Source: Ignavibacteriaceae bacterium (GTDB lineage: Bacteria; Bacteroidota; Ignavibacteria; Ignavibacteriales; Ignavibacteriaceae). Taken from it: a DNA stretch of 64,000 bases. The stretch is taken from the NCBI GenBank assembly GCA_013388545.1, contig JACAFB010000010.1, positions 1 through 64,000 of the forward strand, read 5' to 3'. This document shows positions 28,759 to 38,604 of the stretch, in pieces. The notes under the pieces were generated by a model that was not told the origin of the DNA, searched no databases, and saw nothing but the letters and a program-made list of their open reading frames with translations. Each line of letters begins with the position of its first letter. The stretch's first letter is position 1. The position numbers were made by a program, and so were the translations under genes.

Positions 28759-30124
28759 GTGAACCTCCATGATGAGAAGGCTGTGCGCCATCAGTCACTG
28801 CTTTAACTTCAGAAATTGAAACTACAGGAATTGTTTTTGTAAATAAAATTACAAGCGTGAAAAACAATCCAAAACTTCCCATTAAAATTCCAACATCATA
28901 TAATGTCGGGATGTAATAACCCCAGCTTGATGGAAGGAAATCTCTGTGAAGTGATGTAACAGTAATCACAAATCTTTCGAACCACATACCAACATTTACA
29001 AGAATTACAATAATTAACATAAGCGGAATTGACCTTCGTATTTTCCTGAACCAGAAAAGCTGTGGGAAAATCACATTGCAGCTCACCATAATCCAATAAG
29101 CCCAGGCATATGGTCCAAACGCTCTGTTAATAAAAACAAATTGCTCAGCCTGTACCCCGCTGTACCAGGCAATAAAAAATTCCATACCGTATGCATATCC
29201 GACCATTAGTCCTGTAGCCAGAATAACTTTATTCATTTTCTCCAGGTGGTCCATAGTAATAATATTTTGCAGATCAAAAATCTTTCGGACGAATATTAAA
29301 ACCGTAACAACCATTGCAAATCCTGAAAAGATAGCACCTGCAACAAAGTATGGTGGGAAAATAGTAGTATGCCATCCGGGTAAAATGGAAACTGCAAAAT
29401 CGAAGCTTACAATCGTGTGAACAGAAAGCACCAAAGGAGTTGCGAAACCGGCTAAAAGCAAATATGCTTTTTCATAATGAAGCCAGTGCCTGTTCGAATG
29501 TCGCCATCCAAGACTAAGAATCGAGTAAACTGTTTTTCTGATTTTGGAAACAGTCCTATCACGCAGAGATGCAAAATCCGGGATTAAACCAACATACCAG
29601 AACACCAGTGAAACAGTAAAATAAGTTGATACAGCGAAAACATCCCAGATTAAAGGTGAAGTAAAATTAACCCAGAGACTATGCTGATTTGGATAAGGTA
29701 ACAAGTAACCGTCCAACCAGGGTCTGCCGGTATGGATTGCCGGGAATAAACCTGCACACATAACTGCGAAGATTGTCATTGCTTCTGCAAATCTCGCAAT
29801 ACCTGTTCTCCATTTTTGTCTCAGTAAAAAAAGAATTGCAGAGATAAGAGTCCCTGCATGCCCAATTCCAACCCAGAAGACGAAATTAACAATATCAAAT
29901 CCCCAGCCGACAGGTTGGTTGTTTCCCCAAAGACCGATACCATAATAAAAACTGAGCAGCAGACAGATAGCCCCGATCATCAAAAATCCGCCTGAAATAC
30001 TCAGGGCCATAAAAAACTTTTTATCCGGTTTCGAGTCAAGCGGTTTTGCAACCAGCTCCTCAATCTGAGAAATTGATAACCTTCCTTCTACGGTTGGTAA
30101 TTCTTTGGAATAATCGATAGTCAC
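28751..30124 (-). CDS. actC: Alternative complex III subunit ActC (NrfD/PsrC family)
   Basis: The quinol-binding membrane subunit. Ten hydrophobic segments are visible in 457 aa. ActC-type motifs include [20 protein letters not shown] near the N terminus and [20 protein letters not shown] in the middle. It starts at the actB stop codon, so the two are translationally coupled, and it is followed by actDE with an 8-base overlap. Confidence 0.92.
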   Translation of the reverse strand: MTIDYSKELPTVEGRLSISQIEELVAKPLDSKPDKKFFMALSISGGFLMIGAICLLLSFYYGIGLWGNNQPVGWGFDIVNFVFWVGIGHAGTLISAILFLLRQKWRTGIARFAEAMTIFAVMCAGLFPAIHTGRPWLDGYLLPYPNQHSLWVNFTSPLIWDVFAVSTYFTVSLVFWYVGLIPDFASLRDRTVSKIRKTVYSILSLGWRHSNRHWLHYEKAYLLLAGFATPLVLSVHTIVSFDFAVSILPGWHTTIFPPYFVAGAIFSGFAMVVTVLIFVRKIFDLQNIITMDHLEKMNKVILATGLMVGYAYGMEFFIAWYSGVQAEQFVFINRAFGPYAWAYWIMVSCNVIFPQLFWFRKIRRSIPLMLIIVILVNVGMWFERFVITVTSLHRDFLPSSWGYYIPTLYDVGILMGSFGLFFTLVILFTKTIPVVSISEVKAVTDGAQPSHHGGSHA

Positions 30125-33100
30125 TATGCTTCCTCCGAATGAGTATTTCTTAGCCTGGCGAGATAAGTGACGTTAGGTTTAACATTCAGTTCTTCAAGAA
30201 CATAATAACCTAATTCATGATTTCTGAATTTTGAAAAGTCAGATTCAAGATCATTTATATCGCCAAATTTAATTGCGTTTGTGCTGCAAGAATCCTGGCA
30301 GGCAGTAGTAACATCAGAACCCTTAAGCGGTCTGTTTTCTCTGATTGCATCAGAACGTGCATCACTGATTCTCTGTAAACAAAAGGTACATTTTTCCATC
30401 ACACCACGTGACCTAACAGTTACTTCAGGATTATTAAGCAATGCCAGCAACGGTTGCTCCTGATAGCCGTCACGAAAATGATCACGGAAATTGAAATAAT
30501 TAAATCTTCGTACTTTGTAAGGACAGTTGTTTGAGCAATATCTTGTACCAACGCAGCGATTATAAACCATCTGATTTAGTCCATCTGGGCTGTGGTTTGT
30601 TGCCACGACAGGGCAGACGTTTTCACATGGTGCCTGATCGCATTGCTGGCAAAGCATTATTTGTGTACTTACTGAAGGTTCATTTATTGTTCCTGAATAA
30701 TATCTGTCAACACGAAGCCAGTGCATTTCCCTTCCCTTTTCAACCTGATCTTTACCAACTATCGGAACATTATTCTCAACATTACAGGCTACAATACACT
30801 CTCCACAGCCGATACACTTATTCATGTCGATTGCCATACCCCATTTTACCCCGTCATATGGAAATGGCTTATAAACACTTTCAAGTTCATGCTTTCTATT
30901 ATCCTGAATGAACTTTGGATTCTTTTTATAAGTCTCTAAAGTTCCTTCCTGAATGATATGTCGTTTTTTATGAAGATCCTGAACTCTTTCAATATCAAAT
31001 GCGTGATGTTCTTGCGTTGAAACAAGATTGTAAGTTCCACCTGCTTTTGTAACTGACACTCCTTCAATAATCCAAGGCGAAACTGAAAATTGAGATTTAA
31101 TAAAAGAGTTTGCATTGAATCCTACAGAAGAACCAACAACTCCGGCTTTCTCTCTTCCATAGCCAAGTTCGATTTCAATCATCCTGTCGGCGCAGCCGGG
31201 TTGGATGAAAACAGGAATATTTAGTTTATTATTGCCAGATTTAACTTCTATAAGATCATTGTTCTTTACATTCAACTCTTTTGAAGTCTGTTCGGAAATT
31301 GCTGCATAATTATCCCAGGTAACTTTAGAAACGGGGTGAGGCAATTCCTGCATAAAACCATTATTGGCAAATCTGCCGTCTCCTAATGCAAAGCTTTCTT
31401 TAAGAACTAAAACGTAATCAGAATATTTATTTACCGGTTTAAGTTCATTTAATGAAGATGAAATAAATTCTGTGGAGATATTGACTTTTTCATCGACCAA
31501 AACTATACCATCGTGAAGCGCTGAGTTCCAAAATTGCTGAAAGCTCATCTTTGAATTTAAACCAGGATAAATATTTTTCTCCCAATTGTTCAATAAATAT
31601 TTATGGTATAGTGTTTCATCATAACTACCTGCAATGCCAGTCCACGATAACAAAATTCCCTCTTTTTGCCTTGTGTCAGTTATAGGTGAAATAACAGGTT
31701 GAAGCAATGAATAGAATCCGCTTCTTGTCTTTGCATCACCCCAGGATTCAAAATTATGATGAATAGGTAATACATAATCAGAAATAGCAGAGGATTCATT
31801 TTCACTTACAGTCAGGGTAATAACTACTCCTGCTTTGGATAATGCTTTTCTGTAATTCAAATCTGACGGAAGATGATAAGCCGGATTAGAGTCATAATGA
31901 ATTACTGCGGCAACTTTACCATCATCAAGTGAAGAGATTAAATTCTTAAGATAATCAGTCAGCGATAAATCCATAGCTTGCTGAATAGTTGAGTCCTTAC
32001 GGTAAAGAGAAGTATTACCAAGAATTTCATTTAAATAATTTACAGCTATATGAACATTTTCAGGTAAAGTACTTCCGCTATAAACGATAGCTTTTCCTCT
32101 GTTCGCGATTAAATCATTAACAAGATGATTTAAAAATTTACCGGGGAGTGAAAATCTTTTTGCAAAGTCCTGCAATGAGTATTGGGAAGTAATAATTGAA
32201 GAAGAAATCCCTCTTTTACTAAGCTCATTAATTAAACACATAACAAATTCATACTGCGCATCTGGTCTTAAACGCATCCGGTAATCAGCATTCATTCCGG
32301 TAAGAGACATATTTCCTTCAACAACATAAAGCCGATTAAATTTTTCAATAGCGTCAATATCTCTTCCTTGAGAAAACAATCTTGCATTTTCAATTTTATT
32401 TCCGTCCACACCAAGGAAATCTCCTTCAAGACTAAGAACAACTTTAGCAGCATCCCACTGAATTAGTGGAAATTTCCCACTGCCGTAACTCTTTGCCCAG
32501 GCACTGTCCTTAATTGAATTATTAAACAGATCATATGTATAAACATTTACTTTAGAAAATTTACTTTTGAATTCCTCAATGATTTTCAAACCACTGGGCG
32601 AAGTAATCTGATTAGTGATTATAGCAATCTCTTTATCCCCGGCCTGATTCAGCTTATTCAAAATCTCTTTATCGGCAATTTCCCAGCTGATATTATCGAA
32701 ATAACCGAGATTATTCCTCCTTAAAGGAGTAGATAATCTTTCTGGATCGTAAAGGTTTAGAATATTGGCTTGTCCTTTTGCACAAATCTTTCCCTGATTA
32801 ACGGGATGATCGGGATTACCGTCAATTTTAATAGGCCTGCCTTCGCGGGTTTTAATTAAAATACCACAAGATAAAGAACAGCCGGTGCAAGTAGATGCGT
32901 AATAAGTGGGCTTTCCCAAAGTAACTTCTTCAGGTTTTTGATTATAAGGAATTATTTCTCCTTTGTCCCGATAATCAGCGCAGCCCGCACCAGCTAAAGC
33001 TGCAGAAGCACCAAGCAGTGCCAGGAATTTTCTCCTTGATAAGCCTGATAATTCATTTGGACTAAATCCGTCAGTAACACCATTATAAAACTCATGTTTA

Positions 33101-33207
33101 CTATTTTCAATAAAAACTGGATCGTTATAAAGCTCGTTAAAGCTCCGCCAATAGTTTGAATCTGGCTGTTTTATATTTTCGTTAGATTCTAACTTATCTT
33201 GCGACAT
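30124..33207 (-). CDS. actB: Alternative complex III iron-sulfur subunit ActB
   Basis: The periplasmic iron-sulfur subunit, combining a molybdopterin-oxidoreductase-like part and a ferredoxin part. Residues 58-76 ([10 protein letters not shown] to AGAGC76) form a twin-arginine signal with a lipobox cysteine. C107, C110, C114 and C142 give the N-terminal cluster pattern. The ferredoxin part (~770-1000) carries [38 protein letters not shown] and CTFC with CQDSC, four cluster motifs as in ActB. Related ActB proteins lack a molybdenum cofactor; I assume that here. The gene is 1027 aa and overlaps the preceding small gene by 14 bases. Confidence 0.95.
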   Translation of the reverse strand: MSQDKLESNENIKQPDSNYWRSFNELYNDPVFIENSKHEFYNGVTDGFSPNELSGLSRRKFLALLGASAALAGAGCADYRDKGEIIPYNQKPEEVTLGKPTYYASTCTGCSLSCGILIKTREGRPIKIDGNPDHPVNQGKICAKGQANILNLYDPERLSTPLRRNNLGYFDNISWEIADKEILNKLNQAGDKEIAIITNQITSPSGLKIIEEFKSKFSKVNVYTYDLFNNSIKDSAWAKSYGSGKFPLIQWDAAKVVLSLEGDFLGVDGNKIENARLFSQGRDIDAIEKFNRLYVVEGNMSLTGMNADYRMRLRPDAQYEFVMCLINELSKRGISSSIITSQYSLQDFAKRFSLPGKFLNHLVNDLIANRGKAIVYSGSTLPENVHIAVNYLNEILGNTSLYRKDSTIQQAMDLSLTDYLKNLISSLDDGKVAAVIHYDSNPAYHLPSDLNYRKALSKAGVVITLTVSENESSAISDYVLPIHHNFESWGDAKTRSGFYSLLQPVISPITDTRQKEGILLSWTGIAGSYDETLYHKYLLNNWEKNIYPGLNSKMSFQQFWNSALHDGIVLVDEKVNISTEFISSSLNELKPVNKYSDYVLVLKESFALGDGRFANNGFMQELPHPVSKVTWDNYAAISEQTSKELNVKNNDLIEVKSGNNKLNIPVFIQPGCADRMIEIELGYGREKAGVVGSSVGFNANSFIKSQFSVSPWIIEGVSVTKAGGTYNLVSTQEHHAFDIERVQDLHKKRHIIQEGTLETYKKNPKFIQDNRKHELESVYKPFPYDGVKWGMAIDMNKCIGCGECIVACNVENNVPIVGKDQVEKGREMHWLRVDRYYSGTINEPSVSTQIMLCQQCDQAPCENVCPVVATNHSPDGLNQMVYNRCVGTRYCSNNCPYKVRRFNYFNFRDHFRDGYQEQPLLALLNNPEVTVRSRGVMEKCTFCLQRISDARSDAIRENRPLKGSDVTTACQDSCSTNAIKFGDINDLESDFSKFRNHELGYYVLEELNVKPNVTYLARLRNTHSEEA

Positions 33208-33415
33208 TATTGCTACCTTTTTTATTTCTGCTTACTGCTAGTGGATTTGATTTGATCTTAATTGAACTATTGATATTGTTTTTACCGGTTAATAAATAAT
33301 TCAGCGGAAATATTTTAAGAGCAAAAAATGAAATCGATCCGATTCCAATTGTTTTTAATATCTTCTTTCGGCTGAACTTTTGATCGATAATTTTTTTTGA
33401 ATTTTGTAATTCCAT
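33194..33415 (-). CDS. 73-aa membrane or Tat-signal-like protein between actA and actB
   Basis: A small gene that fits neatly between actA (11-base gap) and actB (14-base overlap). After a basic N terminus it reads SRKKILKTIGIGSISFFALK, which looks like a Tat-type or membrane-anchor segment with Arg-Lys in place of twin Arg, followed by a polar, basic tail. I know no family for it. The position suggests a subunit or assembly factor of alternative complex III, but a degenerate leader-like ORF cannot be excluded. Confidence 0.55.
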   Translation of the reverse strand: MELQNSKKIIDQKFSRKKILKTIGIGSISFFALKIFPLNYLLTGKNNINSSIKIKSNPLAVSRNKKGSNNVAR

Positions 33416-33426
33416 TTAATCTCCAA

Positions 33427-33996
33427 CTATCTGTGACAAGCTGAGCAGTATTCAGGACCCAGGTTTACATTTTTTAATTCAGGCAATTTTTCGTGAGGAT
33501 TTCGATGACAATTAAGACAAGAACCCATAGTGAATGAATTCATCTGACCAACTTTTTCCATTTTTGTTATCTCGCCGTGACAAGCAGTGCAATCAATTCC
33601 TTTGTTGACGTGAACACTATGATTAAAGTAGGCATAATCAGGAACTCGGTGAATTCTTTTCCATCTCAATGGCTTACCTTCATCATAATATTCTTTAAGT
33701 TTAATAATATCCGGTTTGTCTTTTCTTGCAACAGAATGACAGTTCATACAAGTAGCAACTGCAGGTACCATTGCGTGCCTGGATTTTTCAACTGCTACGT
33801 GACAATACTGGCAATCTATTTTCATTTCGCCGGCGTGAAGTTTATGGGAATAATTTATTGGTTGATCCGGGGTGTAACCGACTCCATCTCTTTCAGCACG
33901 CGATGCAAAATAGGTTAATGTAAAAGAAGCAATGATTATAAAAATTGTTACCGGAAGCCGTGCTCTTAAAATGTAATCAAGTAAAGAATTCTTCAT
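33427..33996 (-). CDS. actA: Alternative complex III pentahaem cytochrome c subunit ActA
   Basis: The electron-exit subunit of the complex. A single N-terminal helix (~13-31) anchors a periplasmic domain with exactly five haem-c sites at CQYCH (62-66), CMNCH (83-87), CTACH (136-140), CLNCH (160-164) and CSACH (184-188). The count and 189-aa length agree with ActA. It is the first gene of the 14-gene operon and is preceded by a Bacteroidetes-type promoter and a leader of about 145 bases. Confidence 0.94.
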   Translation of the reverse strand: MKNSLLDYILRARLPVTIFIIIASFTLTYFASRAERDGVGYTPDQPINYSHKLHAGEMKIDCQYCHVAVEKSRHAMVPAVATCMNCHSVARKDKPDIIKLKEYYDEGKPLRWKRIHRVPDYAYFNHSVHVNKGIDCTACHGEITKMEKVGQMNSFTMGSCLNCHRNPHEKLPELKNVNLGPEYCSACHR

Positions 33997-34147
33997 AAAA
34001 TTTTAAGAATTTTTGTATTAAAAGATTTCTAATATAGATGGGTTGAACACAAAATTGTGAAAAAACTAACAGATAATGGATTTATAAGAGCAAGTTTTAC
34101 AACTCTAATAACCGTCTGATAGTTGTATCAGCATCTAAATTGTTGTC

Positions 34148-34178
34148 CAAAATTATAAAATATCCCTCACAAAACAAA
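34148..34178 (-). promoter_or_regulatory. Bacteroidetes-type promoter for the act-cox operon
   Basis: On the minus strand, TTTG (34178-34175), a 19-base spacer and TAATTTTG (34155-34148) match the TTTG-N19-21-TAnnTTTG consensus. The expected start near 34143 gives a leader of about 145 bases before actA. The leader contains an imperfect hairpin with arms ACAACT/AGTTGT at 34099-34126. Confidence 0.6.
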
Positions 34179-34195
34179 TGAGATGAATGGAAAAT

Positions 34196-34489
34196 TTAGC
34201 TCAGAAGATAGTGCAGTAATTTATATATAACATAACCAGTAAACGAGAAAAGAATTAAGTAAAGCAAAAGATTAAACACAGACCTGGAAGTGAAATAAAC
34301 TATTGCCAAAAAACCCCGCCAATCACATTCTTTACATTTATACAGCCTGTAGAAAGTTAAGTTTTTAACTATTTTTTCTGAAATAGTTCTTGAATGGGTT
34401 TTATATAATGTACCTATCGATTTGCAAGAAGGACATTTTCCCAGTGCAGGATTTCTTCTGAAAAAAATTTTTGCCTGATTCATAATCAA
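34196..34489 (-). CDS. Small zinc-ribbon membrane protein
   Basis: A 97-aa protein with C-x2-C (CPSCKS) and a second C-x2-C (CKECDW) about 32 residues later, a four-cysteine zinc ribbon. A C-terminal double hydrophobic segment (FNLLLYLILFSFTGYVIY) follows. No function can be named. It overlaps the TauE-like gene by 4 bases and ends the operon that starts with the YbbR gene. The act promoter begins in its 3' flank. Confidence 0.65.
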   Translation of the reverse strand: MIMNQAKIFFRRNPALGKCPSCKSIGTLYKTHSRTISEKIVKNLTFYRLYKCKECDWRGFLAIVYFTSRSVFNLLLYLILFSFTGYVIYKLLHYLLS

Positions 34490-35289
34490 AATACAATTTT
34501 AATAACTGCTATTACTAAAATAATTGCAAATACTCGTTTTATAACGTGAATCCTTGATTTTACTACCAGTTTCACCCCAATAATTGAACCCAGGGCAGCA
34601 AATAGGCCCAATGGTAATCCGGCAAGCAAATAAACATAACCAACCTGATAATCTACAACACCAATGGGAGGATTGAGTAATCCAAAAGAAATTGAAAGTG
34701 AAATCATAGTAATTGCAGCCAATATTGATGAGCTTCCTATCGCTTTCCTGAACGGAACTCCGGCTAAGTAAAATAAAATCGGCACGTACATAATTCCGCC
34801 GCCGATTCCGGCAAAAGCAGAAATGGCACCAACAAAAATTCCAAGTAAAACCAGGAACCAATTAGTAACTCTAAGTCCCGAGCCGCTTTCTTCGCTATGG
34901 TTTTTATCAAAAAACAATCTTATTGCAACAATCAATATTAAAAAGACAAAAAACCATTTGATAAAAGCAGGATTAAAACTAACTACAAATTTCGGAAGAA
35001 CTATGGAAGTTAAAATACTTCCGATAGCCAAATACAAGGTTTTCTTTAAATCAAAATTTTTTATCAGTATATGATTCAGCCCTGAGCTTGAAGCTGCAAT
35101 GCTTCCGGCAAAGAGTGAGGTTCCGATAACAATAAATGATATTTGGGACAGATTAACTGATGTATAAGGAAGAAAATAATAAAGAACCGGGACAAATATA
35201 ATTCCTCCGCCAATACCAACTAATCCAACCAGAATTCCCGCCCCGAATCCCAATACTGCAAAAATTAAAATTACTACTAATTCACTCAC
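34486..35289 (-). CDS. TauE/SafE-family membrane permease
   Basis: A 267-aa protein with eight hydrophobic segments and two repeats of the glycine-rich family signature: GAGILVGLVGIGGGIIFVPVL near the N terminus and GAISAFAGIGGGIMYVPIL in the middle. TauE/SafE proteins export or import anions such as sulfite, sulfoacetate or taurine-derived compounds; the substrate is not evident. It overlaps the S41 protease gene by 8 bases. Confidence 0.85.
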   Translation of the reverse strand: MSELVVILIFAVLGFGAGILVGLVGIGGGIIFVPVLYYFLPYTSVNLSQISFIVIGTSLFAGSIAASSSGLNHILIKNFDLKKTLYLAIGSILTSIVLPKFVVSFNPAFIKWFFVFLILIVAIRLFFDKNHSEESGSGLRVTNWFLVLLGIFVGAISAFAGIGGGIMYVPILFYLAGVPFRKAIGSSSILAAITMISLSISFGLLNPPIGVVDYQVGYVYLLAGLPLGLFAALGSIIGVKLVVKSRIHVIKRVFAIILVIAVIKIVF

Positions 35290-36937
35290 GCTTTTTCAAA
35301 ATCTTTCTATATAACTCCGAGTCAGATACAATATTTAATGCTGCCTGAAACTGAGTATCAAAATTCAGCAGCTCTTTTGTTTGGGCTTCAGTACCTAAGT
35401 ATCTCATAATTAATTCAGATTTGATTTCTCGAAGTATTTCTTTATTGTAAATTTTCAACTCGGCAGACTCAAGCTCTTCAAGCTGTTTTCTGACATGAGA
35501 CAATTCTTCTCTAAGCTTGTCGTTAGATTTTTTATTTTCCAAATCAGAAATAAGTTTTTCAATCTGTTTTTCTGCTTCAGAATGAAAATGAAAGTTGTCT
35601 TCGGCAACAAAATCTTCGAACGCTTTAAGAATAGAATCGTCTTTTAATGATTTATAATCCAATCTAGAATTTTTATAATAATAATGATCTGCAAATTTGA
35701 AGAATAAGCCTTTTGCTAAAAGCTGTTTTGTTATTTCTCCTTCAATTTCAAATCTTACAGTTGAGTCTGGAGTAATACCGCCGCCGCTGAATACAATTCT
35801 CTCATTGTCAGTTTTATAGGAATTAATTTTCATAGAGTCTTTCCTGGAGAAAACCTTGTTCTTGTCCCCGTAGTTTATCTTTTGAATGCTTCTTCCGCTT
35901 GGTGTAAAATATTTTGCGGTTGTTATTTTCAATGAGGAATTGTAGCTAAGCGGAACAATTGTTTGAACTAGACCTTTACCAAAAGAATGAGTCCCCAGAA
36001 TAATACCACGATCATGGTCCTGAATAGCACCCGCAACAATTTCAGAAGCAGAAGCGCTGCTGCCATTAATTAAAACCACGAGCCGGGTATCGGGAACTAA
36101 AGGTTCCTGTGAGGCATAATATACTTTTTCTTCTTTTTCATCTCTGCCTTTAGTTGTGACAACCAGCAAACCTTTGGGTAGAAATTTATTGGAGATATCA
36201 ACTGCAACATCCAGGAGCCCACCGGGATTTCCACGCAGATCAAAAACTATCGATTCAATTGGTTTGATTTGTTTTAACTCTTTTATTGCGTTTCTTAGTT
36301 CTTCGCCGGCTGACCTGCTGAAGTTGGTTAGCTTGATATAAACATTGTTACTGTTTTCAGGATAAAAGCCATAAAATGCAAGATTTTTAACAATAACTTC
36401 TTCACGAATCAAACTAAATCTAATAGTATCCTGCTTATCATTTCTTAAAATAGTCAAATCAACCGTTGTCCCCGCATCACCTTTAACCAAAGATGAGATT
36501 TCATCAATATTTTCAGGTGATATTTTTTTACCCGCAGCTTCAATTAAAATATCTCCGATTCTAAGCCCTTGCTTCTGTGCTGAGTAACCGTCCAGCACTT
36601 CAACAACAGTAACATCTTCGCCTCTGACACCAATTGTAATTCCAACTCCGCCATATTTACCATTGGTAATCAGTTCAATGTCGTCCTTTTGATCCTCATC
36701 AATAAAAATTGTATAAGGATCTAAAGTTGAAAGCATACCACGAATGGCGGCTTTTAAGAATTCTTCGGGATTAATTTCTTCAACGTAGTTAAAAGAAATT
36801 TCCTTGTAAATCCTTCCAAAGAGCTCCATATTCCGGGAAATACTGAAATAAATATCCCCGCTGTTATTAAAGAAGCCAACAAGAATTATTGAAATAAAAA
36901 CTGTAACTATTACAATAGCTATCTTTGTACTTTTCAT
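35282..36937 (-). CDS. S41-family C-terminal processing protease with PDZ domain
   Basis: A 551-aa periplasmic serine protease of the CtpA/Prc family. An N-terminal anchor is followed by the stretch YVEEINPEEFLKAAIRGML. A PDZ domain covers ~90-170 (GGVGITIG to RIGDILIEAAG). The catalytic domain has LRGNPGGLLDVAVDI, the nucleophile serine in NGSSASASEIVAGA and the partner lysine in GTHSFGKGLVQ. All catalytic residues seen. The C-terminal ~130 residues are coiled-coil-like (KLREELSHVRKQLEELE). It overlaps tmk by 4 bases. Confidence 0.92.
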   Translation of the reverse strand: MKSTKIAIVIVTVFISIILVGFFNNSGDIYFSISRNMELFGRIYKEISFNYVEEINPEEFLKAAIRGMLSTLDPYTIFIDEDQKDDIELITNGKYGGVGITIGVRGEDVTVVEVLDGYSAQKQGLRIGDILIEAAGKKISPENIDEISSLVKGDAGTTVDLTILRNDKQDTIRFSLIREEVIVKNLAFYGFYPENSNNVYIKLTNFSRSAGEELRNAIKELKQIKPIESIVFDLRGNPGGLLDVAVDISNKFLPKGLLVVTTKGRDEKEEKVYYASQEPLVPDTRLVVLINGSSASASEIVAGAIQDHDRGIILGTHSFGKGLVQTIVPLSYNSSLKITTAKYFTPSGRSIQKINYGDKNKVFSRKDSMKINSYKTDNERIVFSGGGITPDSTVRFEIEGEITKQLLAKGLFFKFADHYYYKNSRLDYKSLKDDSILKAFEDFVAEDNFHFHSEAEKQIEKLISDLENKKSNDKLREELSHVRKQLEELESAELKIYNKEILREIKSELIMRYLGTEAQTKELLNFDTQFQAALNIVSDSELYRKILKKRE

Positions 36938-37560
36938 CTGTTCTCCTTTTTTTCAAATAAAGTCAGTTCATCAATAATTTCTTTATGAATTTTCTCAATC
37001 GGAAGCGTTCCATTAATTACCCTGAAACGCGATTCGTGTTCAGCAAGATATAAATAACCAGCGCGAACATTCTCAAAAAATCCTGCATCCGCAACTTCAA
37101 TTCTGTCAAGATCACTTTGTTTGAGTTGAATTTTTCTCTTCTGAGCAACATCAACCGGAATATCAATCAAAAATGTCATATCAGGAATTGTATTTCCGAC
37201 TGAGATTTTATGAATATGCTGAACTGATTCCAATGAAATCCCTCGTCCAAATCCCTGGTATGCAGTAGTTGAATCATGAAACCTATCAGAAATAACGTAG
37301 ATTCCTTTATTTAAGAAAGGTCTGATTTTTTCACGAACAAGCTGAGCTCTGGCTGCTGCGAATAATAGAATCTCTGCTTCCATAAACATTTCCAGATTCT
37401 TTTTATCCAGCAGGATATTCCTTATTATTTCAGAGATTTCAGTTCCTCCCGGTTCACGAATTATTTCAACTTCATTTCCGCGTTTGATTAAAAAGTTCTT
37501 CAGTAATTCAATTTGAGTTGACTTACCGCAAAAATCTATTCCTTCGAAGCTTATAAACAT
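36934..37560 (-). CDS. tmk: Thymidylate kinase
   Basis: Phosphorylates dTMP to dTDP for DNA synthesis. The P-loop is FEGIDFCGKSTQ, the DR-type substrate motif is ISDRFHDSTTAYQG, and the lid region has RKIQLKQSDLDRIE. The sequence begins directly with the expected first strand. 208 aa, normal. The gene is translationally coupled to the S41 protease gene. Confidence 0.95.
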   Translation of the reverse strand: MFISFEGIDFCGKSTQIELLKNFLIKRGNEVEIIREPGGTEISEIIRNILLDKKNLEMFMEAEILLFAAARAQLVREKIRPFLNKGIYVISDRFHDSTTAYQGFGRGISLESVQHIHKISVGNTIPDMTFLIDIPVDVAQKRKIQLKQSDLDRIEVADAGFFENVRAGYLYLAEHESRFRVINGTLPIEKIHKEIIDELTLFEKKENR

Positions 37561-37613
37561 TTTTTTCTCATTTGCTGATGCATAATAAGGCTTTCTGTAA
37601 AGTCATAAAAATA

Positions 37614-38528
37614 TTATTCAAATTTTTTAATAATGTATCTGAGTCTTTCAGGTTTAAAGTTTTCAACTTTAACATTCTTCGGCACTTCAATTCTTGGCTG
37701 TAATGAGCCAATAGTATCAGTTACAATATCGCTATATTGAAGAAATGCTTCCACTTCGCTTTCATTAAGCTTCCCTAATATCTCTATGCCACCTCTCAAT
37801 GTAATATCGACCTGATTGGGCAGAAGCACAACTTCTCTGTCAGCAGGGACATCTCTTATTTCAACATTTAAACTTTCAATTATCCTGTCAACTATTCTCT
37901 GAATGTCTAGCGTGATACTAACCTGATTCTGATTGAATGAAATTCCTCTCAGCTTTTTTAGTTCAACCGTTTCAGAATATCTCGAATCGAGCTGTTTCAA
38001 CTCTACAACTTCAGTTAAAACACTATCAATATTAATTAGTTCTCTTAATGGGCCATTGATATAAACTGAATCAGGAACAATAATTATATCTGATGCTAAT
38101 CCATACTCGGGTTTAAACTCAAGATTAAGGTTGGGTTTAACCGCAACTTTCTTTGATGAAACTTTCTCAACCATGAATGTAAGTGTGTCGGGTGATATAT
38201 CAATGATCTGATACTCAGAAGCTAACCAGGGATTCTCAGATAAATAATTATAGAGATTAATGAATTTTTTACCGCTGTCTTTGTCGGCTGAAACAAAAAA
38301 TTTGGAATCACTTACTAAACTTGTTCTGATAAGCTTCCATCCTTTGCCTTTAACTTTTATTGAAACAGTTTCAGGAAACTTAGTTCCGGTTGTGTACCCC
38401 TGAGGAAAATTAAGAATTCTCAAGGGCACCTCAATAGTGGTATAATACTCATCAGACAATGAAATTAGTACCCAGAGTGTGGTTGAGAAAAAGAATGCGA
38501 GAATTATTATGAGAATACGGTTCTTCAT
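37614..38528 (-). CDS. YbbR-like domain protein (CdaR-like)
   Basis: A 304-aa protein with an N-terminal membrane helix (~5-24) and beta-rich repeats outside the membrane, each resembling YbbR domains, for example VPLRILNFPQGYTTGTKFPETVSIKVKG near the start. The pattern LxV-x-N-x-P-x-G is repeated. In Firmicutes YbbR/CdaR regulates the diadenylate cyclase CdaA, but no cyclase gene is adjacent here. A TATATTTG hexamer-like match lies 6 bases upstream, but it is too close to serve as the promoter. Confidence 0.75.
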   Translation of the reverse strand: MKNRILIIILAFFFSTTLWVLISLSDEYYTTIEVPLRILNFPQGYTTGTKFPETVSIKVKGKGWKLIRTSLVSDSKFFVSADKDSGKKFINLYNYLSENPWLASEYQIIDISPDTLTFMVEKVSSKKVAVKPNLNLEFKPEYGLASDIIIVPDSVYINGPLRELINIDSVLTEVVELKQLDSRYSETVELKKLRGISFNQNQVSITLDIQRIVDRIIESLNVEIRDVPADREVVLLPNQVDITLRGGIEILGKLNESEVEAFLQYSDIVTDTIGSLQPRIEVPKNVKVENFKPERLRYIIKKFE

Positions 38529-38550
38529 TATTACAAATATAGTTCAAAAT

Positions 38551-38579
38551 AAAAATAAAAAACTCCACCAAAGGTGGAG
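38551..38579 (-). terminator. Rho-independent terminator of the BMC gene pair
   Basis: On the minus strand, CTCCACC-TTT-GGTGGAG (38579-38563) is a perfect 7-bp stem with a triloop, followed by TTTTTTATTTTT (38562-38551). It closes the two-gene BMC unit, 26 bases after its last stop codon. Confidence 0.9.
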
Positions 38580-38604
38580 CCAATAAACAATTCTTAAGAT
38601 AAAA

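Noticed and set aside
28759-28791. Longer start for the ActD-ActE fusion at 28791
   Set aside because: ATG at 28758 has a strong GGAGG site and gives the family N terminus; the extension would only overlap actC.
30281-30939. Plus-strand reading frames opposite actB
   Set aside because: They are antisense shadows of the iron-sulfur region, without ribosome sites or protein-like composition.
38534-38541. TATATTTG on the minus strand before the YbbR gene
   Set aside because: It is a perfect -7 match, but lies 6 bases from the start codon and has no TTTG at 19-21 bases upstream; it would imply a leaderless mRNA.
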